Shown one piece after another: positions 43,158 to 54,461 of a stretch of 64,000 nucleotides of DNA; position 1 is the first letter of the stretch, and every line of letters starts with the position of its first letter. The stretch lies in NCBI RefSeq assembly GCF_900100155.1, contig NZ_FMTP01000007.1:124001-188000 (forward strand), written 5' to 3'. The DNA is from Ancylobacter rudongensis. GTDB taxonomy: Bacteria; Pseudomonadota; Alphaproteobacteria; Rhizobiales; Xanthobacteraceae. A program made the translations under genes and the position numbers. The notes beneath the pieces were generated by a model. The model was not told where the DNA came from, did no database searches, and was given only the letters and a program-made list of their open reading frames with translations.

Positions 43158-44930
43158 ATGGGGCGGCTGAACGAGAAGCATCACCGGCGTGTTGTGCAGA
43201 CCGAACTGTTCGATGCCGGCTGGTATCGGGCGCGGCATCCCCATCTCTCGGGTCCGCCGGCCCGCCTGCTCGACCACTACCTCACCATTGGCTGGACGCA
43301 GGGCGCCGATCCCTCACCCTATTTCGACGGCACCCACTATCTCGCCACCCATCCCGACGTCGCGGAATCCGGCCTCAACCCGCTGCTGCATTATGCGCTG
43401 TGGGGCGAGGCGGAGGGACGTGCCTTCCAAGCTGTCGACGAGGCCGATGCGAGGATGGCGGAGGTGGCGTTCTCGGTCATCCTCGCCACCCATGATCGCG
43501 CCCAGATCATCGAGGCGGCGATCGATTCCGTCCTCGCCCAGACCCATCGGAATTTCGAGTTGGTCGTCGTCGATGACGGCTCGACCGACGGGACAGAAGA
43601 GCGGCTCAACGCCCGTTATGGCGCCGAGCTGGCGCAGGGCCGGCTGGTCTATCTCCGCTTTTCCCGCACGCTCGGCGTGTCGGCGGCGCGCAATGCCGGT
43701 CTGATGCTCGCCCGCCATCCGTGGATCGCCTATATCGATTCCGACAACACCATCCGCCCGCACTTCCTCGCCACCTTCGCCCGGCGCATCGTCGGGCGGG
43801 ATGGGGCGATGAGCTTCTATGCCCGCTTCCGCCGCACGAGCGAGGCAGTCATCGTCGGCGGCCCGTTCGATCTGGAGCTCTTGCGGCAGGGCAACTACAT
43901 CGACCTCGGCGTCTTCGTCCACCACATCACCTGCTTCCGCGAACTGGGCGGCTTCGACCTCGGCCTGCGCCGGCTGGTCGACTGGGATGTGATCTTGAAA
44001 TATATGCAGCGCTACGCCCCGGTCTACATCAGCGACGTGCTTTTGGACTATCGCGACCGCGACGGCGCCGAGCTGAACCGCATCTCCGACAAGGAACCGC
44101 TCTCGCTGCCGATGGCGCGCATCCTGCGCCGCTACGGGGCGCGCGCCACCGTGACGACGGCCATCATCTGCTACAATCAGAAGGACTTCATCGCCCAGGC
44201 GATCGAGAGCGCGCTGGCGCAGACGGGCGATTTCTACCACGACATCGCTGTCGTCGATGACGGCTCGACCGACGGCACCACTGAGATCGCCCGCGACTAC
44301 TGCGCCCGCCATCCCACGACCATGCGGATGATCGGCGATGGCATCAATCGCGGCATATCAGGCAATTTCAGGCGCGCCTTCGCGGCGGCAGGCGGCGAAT
44401 ATCTGGCGGTGCTGGAGGGCGACGACTACTGGACCGATCCCGCTAAGCTCGCCCGCCAGATGGCGTTCCTGCGCGAGAATGCGGACTGCTCCATGGTGTT
44501 CTCGAAGATCGAGATCGAGACCCCCGGCACGCCGGGGCGGGCGACGCTGCCGCGCCAGGACAAGCTGCGCAAGAGCAAGCTGGACGGCACGGATTTCCTC
44601 GCCGAGCCCAGCCTCAACCTGATCGCCAATTTCTCCTGCTGCCTGTTTCGCACCGACATGATGAAGACGCTGCCCGATGGGCTGTTCCGCCACCGGCTGA
44701 GCGAGATCGCGCTGGCCTTCCATCTCGAAAGGCGCGGGCGCATCGGCTATCTCGGCCAGCCGATGAGCGTCTACCGCCAGCATCCCCAGGGGGTGTGGAC
44801 CGGCGCCACTCCCGAGGAACAGCGCGCCAGCGGCCGGCTGGTGCGCGAAGCGGCCAAGGCGGTGGCCCGCGAGGACTACAAGCCCGCCCTCCAGGCGATC
44901 ATCGACACCCGCTACGCCCCGCCCGCCTGA
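43158..44930 (+). CDS. Double-domain GT2 glycosyltransferase
   Basis: A 590-residue cytosolic glycosyltransferase with two family 2 domains. Residues 10-90 form a small N-terminal region with two repeats of the type YLTIGWTQGADPSPYFD and HYALWGEAEGR, found ahead of GT2 domains in surface-polysaccharide enzymes. GT-A domain 1 begins at FSVILATHDRAQIIEAAIDS (residue 105) and domain 2 near residue 330 (TTAIICYNQKDFIAQAIESA). Both carry VVDDGSTDGT, so both can bind nucleotide sugar. No membrane helix is seen. A role in capsule, exopolysaccharide or O-antigen assembly is likely, but no polysaccharide cluster surrounds it. Confidence 0.88.
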   Translation: MGRLNEKHHRRVVQTELFDAGWYRARHPHLSGPPARLLDHYLTIGWTQGADPSPYFDGTHYLATHPDVAESGLNPLLHYALWGEAEGRAFQAVDEADARMAEVAFSVILATHDRAQIIEAAIDSVLAQTHRNFELVVVDDGSTDGTEERLNARYGAELAQGRLVYLRFSRTLGVSAARNAGLMLARHPWIAYIDSDNTIRPHFLATFARRIVGRDGAMSFYARFRRTSEAVIVGGPFDLELLRQGNYIDLGVFVHHITCFRELGGFDLGLRRLVDWDVILKYMQRYAPVYISDVLLDYRDRDGAELNRISDKEPLSLPMARILRRYGARATVTTAIICYNQKDFIAQAIESALAQTGDFYHDIAVVDDGSTDGTTEIARDYCARHPTTMRMIGDGINRGISGNFRRAFAAAGGEYLAVLEGDDYWTDPAKLARQMAFLRENADCSMVFSKIEIETPGTPGRATLPRQDKLRKSKLDGTDFLAEPSLNLIANFSCCLFRTDMMKTLPDGLFRHRLSEIALAFHLERRGRIGYLGQPMSVYRQHPQGVWTGATPEEQRASGRLVREAAKAVAREDYKPALQAIIDTRYAPPA

Positions 44931-44948
44931 CGGGGGGAGCGCATCGTT

Positions 44949-46982
<2,034 letters not shown>

Positions 46983-47140
46983 GGGTGCGGGCGGTCTCGT
47001 CGTGGTCAGGAACCGATTCGGTCTTCCTAGCACTATGGCAGGCGTGGCGCGAAACCGGAACGCTCCGTGAACATGGGGCCTATGCGGCGGGGATCGTGCC
47101 CCACCGTTGCGGCCCTGGGGCTTTCCCGGGACAGAGAGCG

Positions 47141-47425
47141 TCAGCGCATCAGCCGCTTGCGGTTGGCGCGCACCTTGCGGCCGTAAAGCGCGACGATTTC
47201 CGGACCCACCGCGTCGAGCCGGCCGGCCGCCGCCGCCTTCACCAGCCGGGCATTGACCTCGCCCAGCGCCAGCGTCTTCTCCGTCACCATGAGTAGCGCT
47301 TCCGCCCCAGCGGCGGCATCGCCGCGCGCCAGCCGGCTCATCCGCTCGGCGATCACGATCTGCATGTCCATGCCGAGCCGAGCGAGCTGCATGCCGGTGG
47401 TGAACCAGGAGAGGGGAGAGGTCAT
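47141..47425 (-). CDS. Small conserved protein of unknown function
   Basis: A 94-residue protein, MTSPLSWFTTGMQLARLGMD at its N-terminus, predicted entirely helical, with a basic C-terminus (LYGRKVRANRKRLMR). The pattern of a short amphipathic helical body and terminal Arg/Lys cluster recalls phasin-like small proteins found in Rhizobiales, but this is only a resemblance. GAGGGGAGAGG directly precedes the ATG on the reverse strand, a strong ribosome site. It is 158 bp upstream of parE on the same strand and divergent from argC. Confidence 0.7.
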   Translation of the reverse strand: MTSPLSWFTTGMQLARLGMDMQIVIAERMSRLARGDAAAGAEALLMVTEKTLALGEVNARLVKAAAAGRLDAVGPEIVALYGRKVRANRKRLMR

Positions 47426-47619
47426 CGCAAAGGCTCCGGCCGGTGAGAGGCGGGAGGAGAAGCCGGCACGGCACGGTTCCGTTCCGGCCACCGGCGCGCA
47501 GCCGCCATGCGTGGGGCGAGCCCCTCTTGTCTTTCGTCGGACATGCGAAAGGTGTAATGGCGCAAATTCACGCGCGCCTTCCCAGATGAACGGGCGGGCG
47601 CCAGCAGCAAGGGTGCCAC

Positions 47620-48675
47620 ATGACGGACAGCAAGGCGCGGATCGCCATCCTCGGGGCTTCGGGCTACACCGGCTCGGAACTGCTGCGCCTGCTGCTGCGC
47701 CATCCCCGCGTCGAGATCGTCGCGCTCACCGCCGACCGCAAGGCCGGGCAGGCGGTGGCCGACGTGTTCCCGCAATTCGCCCCGTTCAAGCTGCCGGACC
47801 TCATCACCATCGAGCAGGTGGCGTGGAAGGACGTTGACCTCGTCTTCTGCGCCCTGCCGCACGGCACCACCCAGCTGGTGATCAAGAACGTGTTCGAGAC
47901 CGCGCCGCATGTGAAGGTGGTCGACCTCTCCGCCGACTTCCGGCTGCGTGACGATGGCGCCTATGAGCGCTGGTACGGCCATCCGCACCAGGCGCTGGAG
48001 CTGCAGCAGGAAGCCGTGTACGGCGTGGTCGAACTCTACCGCGACGACATCCGCAAGGCGCGGCTGGTCGCCAATCCCGGCTGCTACACCACGACGGCCA
48101 TCCTGCCGGTGGTGCCGCTGATCGAGGCCGGCGCCATCGAGCCCGAGCACATCGTCATCGACGCCAAGAGCGGCGTGACCGGGGCGGGCCGTGCGGCGAA
48201 GGAGAACCTTCTGTTCACCGAGGTGACGGAGGGCATGCACGCCTATGGCGTCGGCAGCCACCGCCACATGGCCGAGCTGGACCAGGAATTCTCCAAGGCC
48301 GCCGGCCGCACGATCGCGCCGAGCTTCACGCCGCATCTGGTGCCGATGACGCGCGGCATCTACGCCACCATCTACCTGAAGACCGGCGCCGGCGTCGGGG
48401 CCGAGGGCGTGCACCGGGTGCTGGCCGACTTCTACAAGAGCGAGCCCTTCGTGCATGTGCTGCCGCTCGGCCAGGTGCCGCAGTCGCGCTTCGTCAAGGG
48501 CTCGAACATGGCCTTTATCGGCGTGATGAAGGACCGCGCGCCGGACCGGGTGATCGTGATCTCGACCACCGACAATCTGGTGAAGGGCGCCTCCGGCCAG
48601 GCGGTGCAGAACATGAACCTCGTGCTCGGCTATCCCGAGACGCTGGGTCTGGAGCAGATCGCGCTGTTCCCGTGA
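47620..48675 (+). CDS. argC: N-acetyl-gamma-glutamyl-phosphate reductase
   Basis: An NADPH-dependent enzyme of arginine synthesis, 351 residues, type 1 family. The Rossmann motif GASGYTGSELLRLLL follows RIAILG, the catalytic Cys155 lies in NPGCYTTTAILP, and SGVTGAGRAAKENLLFTE and ITSTT-like VISTTDNLVKGASGQAVQN are present. It stands alone and is followed by two kinds of repeat. Confidence 0.96.
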   Translation: MTDSKARIAILGASGYTGSELLRLLLRHPRVEIVALTADRKAGQAVADVFPQFAPFKLPDLITIEQVAWKDVDLVFCALPHGTTQLVIKNVFETAPHVKVVDLSADFRLRDDGAYERWYGHPHQALELQQEAVYGVVELYRDDIRKARLVANPGCYTTTAILPVVPLIEAGAIEPEHIVIDAKSGVTGAGRAAKENLLFTEVTEGMHAYGVGSHRHMAELDQEFSKAAGRTIAPSFTPHLVPMTRGIYATIYLKTGAGVGAEGVHRVLADFYKSEPFVHVLPLGQVPQSRFVKGSNMAFIGVMKDRAPDRVIVISTTDNLVKGASGQAVQNMNLVLGYPETLGLEQIALFP

Positions 48676-48683
48676 GGGGCGGC

Positions 48684-48785
48684 CGTCATCCCGGACGGTC
48701 GCAGGCCGATCCAGGATCGCAGGATCGGGGCCGTCCCGATAGCTGCCCGACTCCGGCTCGAAGCCGCGCTTCGTCCGGGACGACG
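48684..48785. repeat. Family A palindromic repeat after argC
   Basis: A ~100-bp imperfect inverted repeat opening CGTCATCCCGGACGG and closing CGTCCGGGACGACGG. The interior has diverged from the shorter copy at 55469-55504. Confidence 0.7.
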
Positions 48786-48810
48786 GAAATGCAACGACCA
48801 CGGCGAGCGC

Positions 48811-48856
48811 CGTTATCCTGAGGTGCGGGCCGCAGGCGAGCTTCGAAGGATGTTCG
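48811..48856. repeat. Family B palindromic repeat before phaC 3' end
   Basis: TATCCTGAGGTGCGGGCC followed by AGCTTCGAAGGATGTTCG matches the reverse orientation of the family. Together with the family A copy it fills the 218-bp gap between the convergent argC and phaC genes. Confidence 0.75.
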
Positions 48857-48893
48857 TCAGCCTAAGACGATTGCCGGTCGCGAGAGGCCAGCC

Positions 48894-51170
48894 TCACGAC
48901 TTCACCTTCACATAGCTGCCCGGCGCGTCCTCGATCGCCTTGTAGGGGCCTTCGCCGGGGATGCGTTTGGCGGCGGGCACGCGGGTGCCGTCCTGCGCCT
49001 CGATCCAGGCCAGCCAGTCGGGCCACCAGGACCCGGGGTGCATCTGCGCGGCGGCGATCCAGTCCTCCAGCTTCCCGGCCGCCGGTCCGCCGGTCCAATA
49101 CTGGTACTTGCCGCGCGCCGGCGGGTTGATGACGCCGGCGATGTGGCCGGAGCCGGCCAGCACGAAGCGGCCGGGATTGCCGAATTTCTGCAGGCCGAGG
49201 AACACCGAGGCCGCCGGGGCGATGTGGTCCTCGCGCGTCGCCACGCTGTACATCGGCAGGTCGATCGCCTTGAGGTCCAGCGTCTTGCCGGCGAGCATCA
49301 GGCTGCCCTGCGCCAGCTTGTTGTCGAGATAGCAATTGCGCAGATAGAACGAGTGATTGGCCGCCGGCAGCCGGGTCGAGTCCGAATTCCAGTAGAGAAT
49401 GTCGAACGGGAAGGGCGCCTGCCCCTTCAGATAGTTGTTCACCACATAGGGCCAGATCAAATCGTTGGCGCGCAGCATGTTGAAGGCGTTGGCCATCTTG
49501 CGGCCTTCCATCACCCCCGATTCCAGCATCTTGCGCTCAAGGCTGGCGATCTGCTCCTCGTCGATGAACACTTTGAGGTCGCCGGCAAAGGTGAAGTCGA
49601 CCTGGGTGGTAAGGAAGGTGGCGCTGGCGAGGCCGGGCTTTTTGCCCGTGGCCGCCAGCCAGGCCAGCGTCATCGCCAGCATGGTGCCGCCGACGCAATA
49701 GCCCACCGCGTGGAAATCCTTGGTGCCGGCCGCCTTCTTCGCCACCTCAAAGGCGGTGAGCACACCGTCCTTCATATAGTCCTCGAAGCCCTTGGCCGCG
49801 AGTTCCGGGCCGGGGTTCACCCACGACACCATGAACACGGTGAGCCCATGCTCCACCGCCCAGCGCACGAAGGATTTTTCCGCCGTCAGGTCGAGCACGT
49901 AGAACTTGTTGATCCAGGGCGGGATGATGACAACAGGCGTCGCCAGCACGGTGTCGGTCTGCGGCGCGTACTGGATGAGCTGCATCAGCTCGTTCTGGAA
50001 GATCACCTTGCCCGGCGTGACCGCGAGATTCTCGCCGACGCGGAACTTGGAATCGTCGGTCTGGCGGATCTTCAGATCGCCACCTCCGGCCTCGATATCC
50101 TCGGCCAGCATCTTCATGCCGCGCACCAGATTCTCGCCATTGGAGGTGAGCGTGGTGCGCAGCAGTTCCGGGTTGGTCAGCACGAAATTGGAGGGTGAGA
50201 CCGCGCCGGCGATCTGGCGCACATAGAACTCGGCCTTGTGCTTGGTGCGGGCGTCGATCTCGGCTTCCTCGACCATGTCCGCCGCCCAGTTGGCGGTGAG
50301 CAGATAGGCCTGCTTGATGGCGTCGAAGAAGGGGTTGGACTTCCACTCCGGGTCGGAAAAACGCGAATCGCGCGTGGTCGGCTCGACCACCGGGCGGGTC
50401 TTTTCGCCGCCCAGATTCTTCAGTGCCGTGGTCCACAGATCAAGATAGCCGCCGATCAGCCGCGACTGCGCCTCCAGCGTGCGCTGGGGATCGGCGAGCC
50501 AGTATTCCGCGACATTGCCGATGGTCTTGGCGACGTCGGCCAGGTCCTCGGCCACCTCGTCGCGGATGCGTCCTTCCTCGCGCGGGCGCAGATAGGCGGC
50601 CATGGCCCGCCCGCCTTCCTCCACCATCTTCGCCAGATTGGCGGCGAAGAGTTCGAGGTCGATCGGGCTGGTGCGGGCGGCATCGGGTGCGGCGGTGTCG
50701 GCAGCGGGTGCGGCGGCGGCCGGTTGGGACGGGGAGGGCGGAGCGGTCGCTCCAGCGTCCGCCGGTTTCGGTGCGGCTGCGGGGCGTGGCGGCGTCGCCA
50801 CCCTTTTGCGCGGGGGCTTCGCCGCCGGCTGGCGCGGCGCCCTAGCCGGCGCCGGTGATTCGGTTGCGACCTTGCTTGCCGCCGGCTTTTCCGCCGCCGT
50901 CTTCTTCGTCACGGCTTTTTTCGCCGCCACCTTGCGCGCCGGCGGTGGGGCGGGGGGCACAGGAGCGGGGGCTGCCGCCACAGGAGCCGCAACCGGCTTC
51001 GCCGCCGGCTTGCGAACGGTCTTCTTCGCCGCCGGGGCGGGCGTCTCCCGCGCCTCGGCCGGGGCGGCCTTCGTCCCCGGCGCGGACTTCGCCGGTGTGG
51101 ACGGTATCTTGCTGGTGCGTCGGCTGCTCACCGCTTGTCCCCGCGGGTTGGTGCGTTCATAGGTGGCCAT
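48894..51170 (-). CDS. phaC: Class I poly(3-hydroxyalkanoate) synthase with Lys/Ala/Pro-rich N-terminal extension
   Basis: This enzyme polymerises 3-hydroxyacyl-CoA into PHA storage granules. The 758-residue protein exceeds the usual ~590. Residues 1-168 are low-complexity and basic (e.g. [33 protein letters not shown]), like histone H1 tails or the PhaF/PhaM nucleoid-binding tails. The PhaC N domain begins near 170 ([20 protein letters not shown]). The lipase-like box [10 protein letters not shown] holds the catalytic Cys492; the Asp and His are in [10 protein letters not shown] and [14 protein letters not shown]. The start [14 protein letters not shown] at 51170 is preferred over 51233. No phaR, phaA/B or phasin gene is adjacent. 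Confidence 0.94.
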   Translation of the reverse strand: MATYERTNPRGQAVSSRRTSKIPSTPAKSAPGTKAAPAEARETPAPAAKKTVRKPAAKPVAAPVAAAPAPVPPAPPPARKVAAKKAVTKKTAAEKPAASKVATESPAPARAPRQPAAKPPRKRVATPPRPAAAPKPADAGATAPPSPSQPAAAAPAADTAAPDAARTSPIDLELFAANLAKMVEEGGRAMAAYLRPREEGRIRDEVAEDLADVAKTIGNVAEYWLADPQRTLEAQSRLIGGYLDLWTTALKNLGGEKTRPVVEPTTRDSRFSDPEWKSNPFFDAIKQAYLLTANWAADMVEEAEIDARTKHKAEFYVRQIAGAVSPSNFVLTNPELLRTTLTSNGENLVRGMKMLAEDIEAGGGDLKIRQTDDSKFRVGENLAVTPGKVIFQNELMQLIQYAPQTDTVLATPVVIIPPWINKFYVLDLTAEKSFVRWAVEHGLTVFMVSWVNPGPELAAKGFEDYMKDGVLTAFEVAKKAAGTKDFHAVGYCVGGTMLAMTLAWLAATGKKPGLASATFLTTQVDFTFAGDLKVFIDEEQIASLERKMLESGVMEGRKMANAFNMLRANDLIWPYVVNNYLKGQAPFPFDILYWNSDSTRLPAANHSFYLRNCYLDNKLAQGSLMLAGKTLDLKAIDLPMYSVATREDHIAPAASVFLGLQKFGNPGRFVLAGSGHIAGVINPPARGKYQYWTGGPAAGKLEDWIAAAQMHPGSWWPDWLAWIEAQDGTRVPAAKRIPGEGPYKAIEDAPGSYVKVKS

Positions 51171-51279
51171 AATAGACGCGCGATCGGACGCTAGCGAGTG
51201 CGTAACGGGCCGTACATGCGCACGCTGACGCATGGGCCGTGCGACACATGCTCGGGACGGCGCAGGGGAGGAGACCAGA

Positions 51280-51708
51280 GTGGGTCACGGTCAAGGCAGG
51301 CAGGGCGGCGCAGGCGCCGGCCGGATGCACCTTCTTGCGGGCGGCGCCCTGGCGGCGCTGCTGCTGGCCGGCTGCGCCTCGGCGGACGGTCCCTCGGCGG
51401 GGATCACCGAGGCGGCGCTGGCGCCGGCGGCGGACAGCGCCGAATCACCCGGCGCGCCGGTGGCGGCGTCCGTGGCCACTGCGCAGGCCGATCCGCGCGC
51501 CGCTGCTGGCCAGTCGCGCGCCGCGCCGCCGCCAACCGGGCGCGTGAAGCCGCCCGAGCTGGCCTATCCCACCTTCGGCGCCCCGGCGCAGATCGGCGAC
51601 CGGCCGGTGCTGACCCAGCAGCAGCGGGACGCGATGCAGAAAAATCTCGAAAACCTCGCCAGCCAGCGCGAGAAGGAGATGCTTCGGCAGATCGAGGCCG
51701 ACGAATAG
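51280..51708 (+). CDS. Small lipoprotein of unknown function
   Basis: A 142-residue protein with a lipoprotein signal: basic/Gly-rich n-region, [20 protein letters not shown] with lipobox LLAGC. The mature part is an Ala/Pro-rich disordered linker (~60 residues) and a C-terminal helical segment ([20 protein letters not shown]). A GTG start at 51280 is chosen because AGGGGAGGAG lies six bases upstream; the ATG at 51325 would start right at the hydrophobic core. Membrane-anchored location is predicted. It diverges from phaC and precedes the aminotransferase gene by 145 bp. Confidence 0.75.
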   Translation: MGHGQGRQGGAGAGRMHLLAGGALAALLLAGCASADGPSAGITEAALAPAADSAESPGAPVAASVATAQADPRAAAGQSRAAPPPTGRVKPPELAYPTFGAPAQIGDRPVLTQQQRDAMQKNLENLASQREKEMLRQIEADE

Positions 51709-51853
51709 GCCGGCTGGCGGGCAGCGGGCACGATTACCATTGTTCTGCCCCTTTGGGCTGACATCCGTCGCTGTGCGGGCGCGCGAAGGGTGATATGAAG
51801 CGCGCGTGACGCCGCCGCCGGGGGATACGGGGCGGCCCTGGAGCTTGAGACCC

Positions 51854-53071
51854 ATGACCGATTTTCATCGCATCCGCCGGCTGCCGCCTTACGTGTTCGA
51901 GCAGGTCAACCGGGTGAAAGCTACCGCCCGCAATGGCGGCGCCGATATCGTCGACCTCGGCATGGGCAACCCGGATCTCGATGCTCCCGCCCATGTGGTC
52001 GACAAGCTCAAGGAGACGATCGGCCGCCCGCGCACCGATCGCTATTCCGCCTCCAAGGGCATTCCCGGCCTGCGCCGCGCCCAGGCGGCCTATTATGAGC
52101 GCCGTTTCGGCGTGAAGCTGAACCCCGACACCCAGGTGGTGGCGACGCTCGGCTCCAAGGAAGGCTTCGCCAATATGGCGCAGGCGATCACCGCCCCGGG
52201 CGACGTGATCCTGGTGCCGAACCCCAGCTACCCCATTCACGCCTTCGGCTTCCTGATGGCCGGCGCGGCGATCCGCTCGGTGCCCTGCGAGCCGGGGCCG
52301 GAATTCTTCCACGCGCTGGAGCGCGCGGTGGCGCACTCGATTCCCTCGCCGCTGGCGCTGGTGCTGTGCTACCCGTCGAACCCGACGGCGCAGGTGGCCG
52401 ATCTCGATTTCTACCGTGATGTCGTCGCCTTCGCGAAGAAGCACGACCTGATCGTGCTGTCCGACCTCGCCTATTCGGAAGTCTATTTCGACGACAACCC
52501 GCCCCCCTCTGTGCTGCAGGTGCCGGGCGCGATGGATGTGACGGTGGAGTTCACTTCCATGTCCAAGACCTTCTCCATGGCCGGTTGGCGCATGGGCTTC
52601 GCGGTGGGCAATGACCGGCTGATCGCGGCGCTGGCGCGGGTGAAGTCCTATCTCGACTATGGCGCCTACACGCCGATCCAGGTCGCGGCCACGGCGGCGC
52701 TGAACGGCCCGCAGGACTGCATCGCCGAGATGCGCAGCGTCTACAAGAAGCGCCGCGACGCGCTGGTCGACAGTTTCGGCAAGGCCGGCTGGGAGATTCC
52801 CGTGCCGACCGCCTCCATGTTCGCCTGGGCGCCGATCCCGGAGAAATTCCGCCACCTGCGCAGCCTCGAATTCTCCAAGCTGTTGATCGAGAAGGCGGAT
52901 GTCGCCGTCGCGCCGGGCGTCGGCTTCGGCGAGCATGGCGATGACTATGTGCGTATCGCCCTTGTGGAGAACGAGCAGCGCATCCGCCAGGCGGCGCGCA
53001 ACATCCGCCGCTTCCTTGAAACCGGCGCGGAAACATTGCACAACGTCGTCCCTCTCGCCGCGGCGCGCTAA
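51854..53071 (+). CDS. Aminotransferase, AlaC-type (alanine/diaminopimelate group)
   Basis: A PLP aminotransferase of 405 residues. The start MTDFHRIRRLPPYVFEQVNR matches the AlaC/YfdZ group. Key stretches are DLGMGNPDLDAPAHVVDKL, VPNPSYPIHAFGFLMAGA, CYPSNPTAQVADLDFY and the cofactor Lys238 in FTSMSKTFSMAGWRMGF. It probably makes alanine from pyruvate and glutamate; LL-diaminopimelate aminotransferase is an alternative. It lies 57 bp before hom, an order conserved in Rhizobiales. Confidence 0.92.
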   Translation: MTDFHRIRRLPPYVFEQVNRVKATARNGGADIVDLGMGNPDLDAPAHVVDKLKETIGRPRTDRYSASKGIPGLRRAQAAYYERRFGVKLNPDTQVVATLGSKEGFANMAQAITAPGDVILVPNPSYPIHAFGFLMAGAAIRSVPCEPGPEFFHALERAVAHSIPSPLALVLCYPSNPTAQVADLDFYRDVVAFAKKHDLIVLSDLAYSEVYFDDNPPPSVLQVPGAMDVTVEFTSMSKTFSMAGWRMGFAVGNDRLIAALARVKSYLDYGAYTPIQVAATAALNGPQDCIAEMRSVYKKRRDALVDSFGKAGWEIPVPTASMFAWAPIPEKFRHLRSLEFSKLLIEKADVAVAPGVGFGEHGDDYVRIALVENEQRIRQAARNIRRFLETGAETLHNVVPLAAAR

Positions 53072-53128
53072 GGCCCGGCCCCTTCGGGCGGCGCCGCATT
53101 CGGAACGTTTGTTGAGTTCGGACACATA

Positions 53129-54448
53129 ATGGCGCCGCCGCTGAAAATTGGCATCGCCGGCCTCGGTACGGTCGGCGCGGGTGTGGTGCGCATGCTGGCC
53201 CGGCGGGCGGAGGCGATTGCCGCGCGCGTCGGGCGGCCGGTCGAGGTGGTGGCCGTCAGCGCCCGCGACCGTTCGCGCAACCGCGATTGCGATCTCACCG
53301 GCCCGCGCTGGTATGAGGACGCGGTGGAACTCGCCCGCGACCCTGATATCGACGTCTTCGTCGAGCTGATCGGCGGCCCGGACGGCGTTGCCAAGGCGGC
53401 GGTCGAGGCCGCCATCGCCGCCGGCCATTCCGTCGCCACCGCCAACAAGGCGCTGCTCGCCCATCACGGCGTCGAGCTCGCCGCCGCCGCCGAGGCCGCG
53501 GGCGTGGCCATCCATTTCGAGGCGGCGGTGGCCGGCGGCATCCCGGTCATCAAAACCCTGCGCGAGGCGCTGCTCGGCAACGAGATCACCCGCGTTTCCG
53601 GTATTCTCAACGGCACCTGCAACTACATCCTCACCCGGATGCAGGAGGAGGGGCTGTCCTTCGACATGTGCCTCGACCAGGCGCAGAAGCTCGGCTACGC
53701 CGAGGCCGACCCGACCTTCGACGTCGACGGCTTCGACACCGCCCACAAGCTGGCTCTGCTCGCCGCGCTGGCCTTCGGCGTGAAGCCGGACCCGGAAGCG
53801 ATCCATATCGAGGGTATCCGCTCGATCACGCTGGCCGATATCGAGGCGGCGGACGAGCTGGGCTACCGCATCAAGCTGCTCGGCGTCGCCGCCCGCATCG
53901 GCGGGCAGGTGGAACTGCGCGTGCACCCGACCATGGTGCCCAAGCACTGGCCGATCGCGCAGGTCTCCGGCGTCACCAATGCGGTGGCGATCGACGGCGA
54001 CGCGGTCGCGCTCACCCTTGTCGGCCCCGGTGCCGGTGGCGATGCCACCGCGTCGGCCGTGGTAGCGGACCTGTGCGATGCCGCCGCCGGGAAGGGCGGC
54101 GCGCCCTTCGGCTGGAAGGCGTCGTCGCTGCAGCCGGCCGAGAAGGCGGCGATACGCCGTCACGAGGGCGGCTATTATATCCGTCTCGCCGCGGTCGACC
54201 GGCCCGGAACGGCGGCCGCCATTGCCCGCCATATGGCTGAGCAGAACATCTCGCTTGAGTCCATAATGCAGCACCGTCGCGGCCGGCCACATGGTGGAGA
54301 GCGCGCGGAGAGCGCGGAGGACCCGGCACCCGTGGTGCTGATCACCTACGCCACGAATGAGGACGCGGTGCGCCGCGCGATCGAGGCCATCGAGATTGAT
54401 GGCGTGATCGCCCAGCCGCCGCAGGTGATACGTATCGAGAAGGACTGA
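53129..54448 (+). CDS. hom: Homoserine dehydrogenase
   Basis: This enzyme reduces aspartate semialdehyde to homoserine, the branch point to threonine and methionine. The 439-residue protein has an NAD(P)-binding N-terminus (KIGIAGLGTVGAGVVRML), the core ANKALLAHHG and VAGGIPVIKTLREALLGNEI, GILNGTCNYILTRM, and a C-terminal ACT domain (about residues 350-435; YYIRLAAVDRPGTAAAIARH) for feedback inhibition by threonine. It is 13 bp before glpX, in the aminotransferase-hom-glpX unit. Confidence 0.97.
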   Translation: MAPPLKIGIAGLGTVGAGVVRMLARRAEAIAARVGRPVEVVAVSARDRSRNRDCDLTGPRWYEDAVELARDPDIDVFVELIGGPDGVAKAAVEAAIAAGHSVATANKALLAHHGVELAAAAEAAGVAIHFEAAVAGGIPVIKTLREALLGNEITRVSGILNGTCNYILTRMQEEGLSFDMCLDQAQKLGYAEADPTFDVDGFDTAHKLALLAALAFGVKPDPEAIHIEGIRSITLADIEAADELGYRIKLLGVAARIGGQVELRVHPTMVPKHWPIAQVSGVTNAVAIDGDAVALTLVGPGAGGDATASAVVADLCDAAAGKGGAPFGWKASSLQPAEKAAIRRHEGGYYIRLAAVDRPGTAAAIARHMAEQNISLESIMQHRRGRPHGGERAESAEDPAPVVLITYATNEDAVRRAIEAIEIDGVIAQPPQVIRIEKD

Positions 54449-54461
54449 GGGGGCGGGGACG

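Noticed and set aside
47141-47425. A phasin paired with phaC.
   Set aside because: The resemblance is limited to helicity and a basic end, and argC separates it from phaC, so the function is left open.
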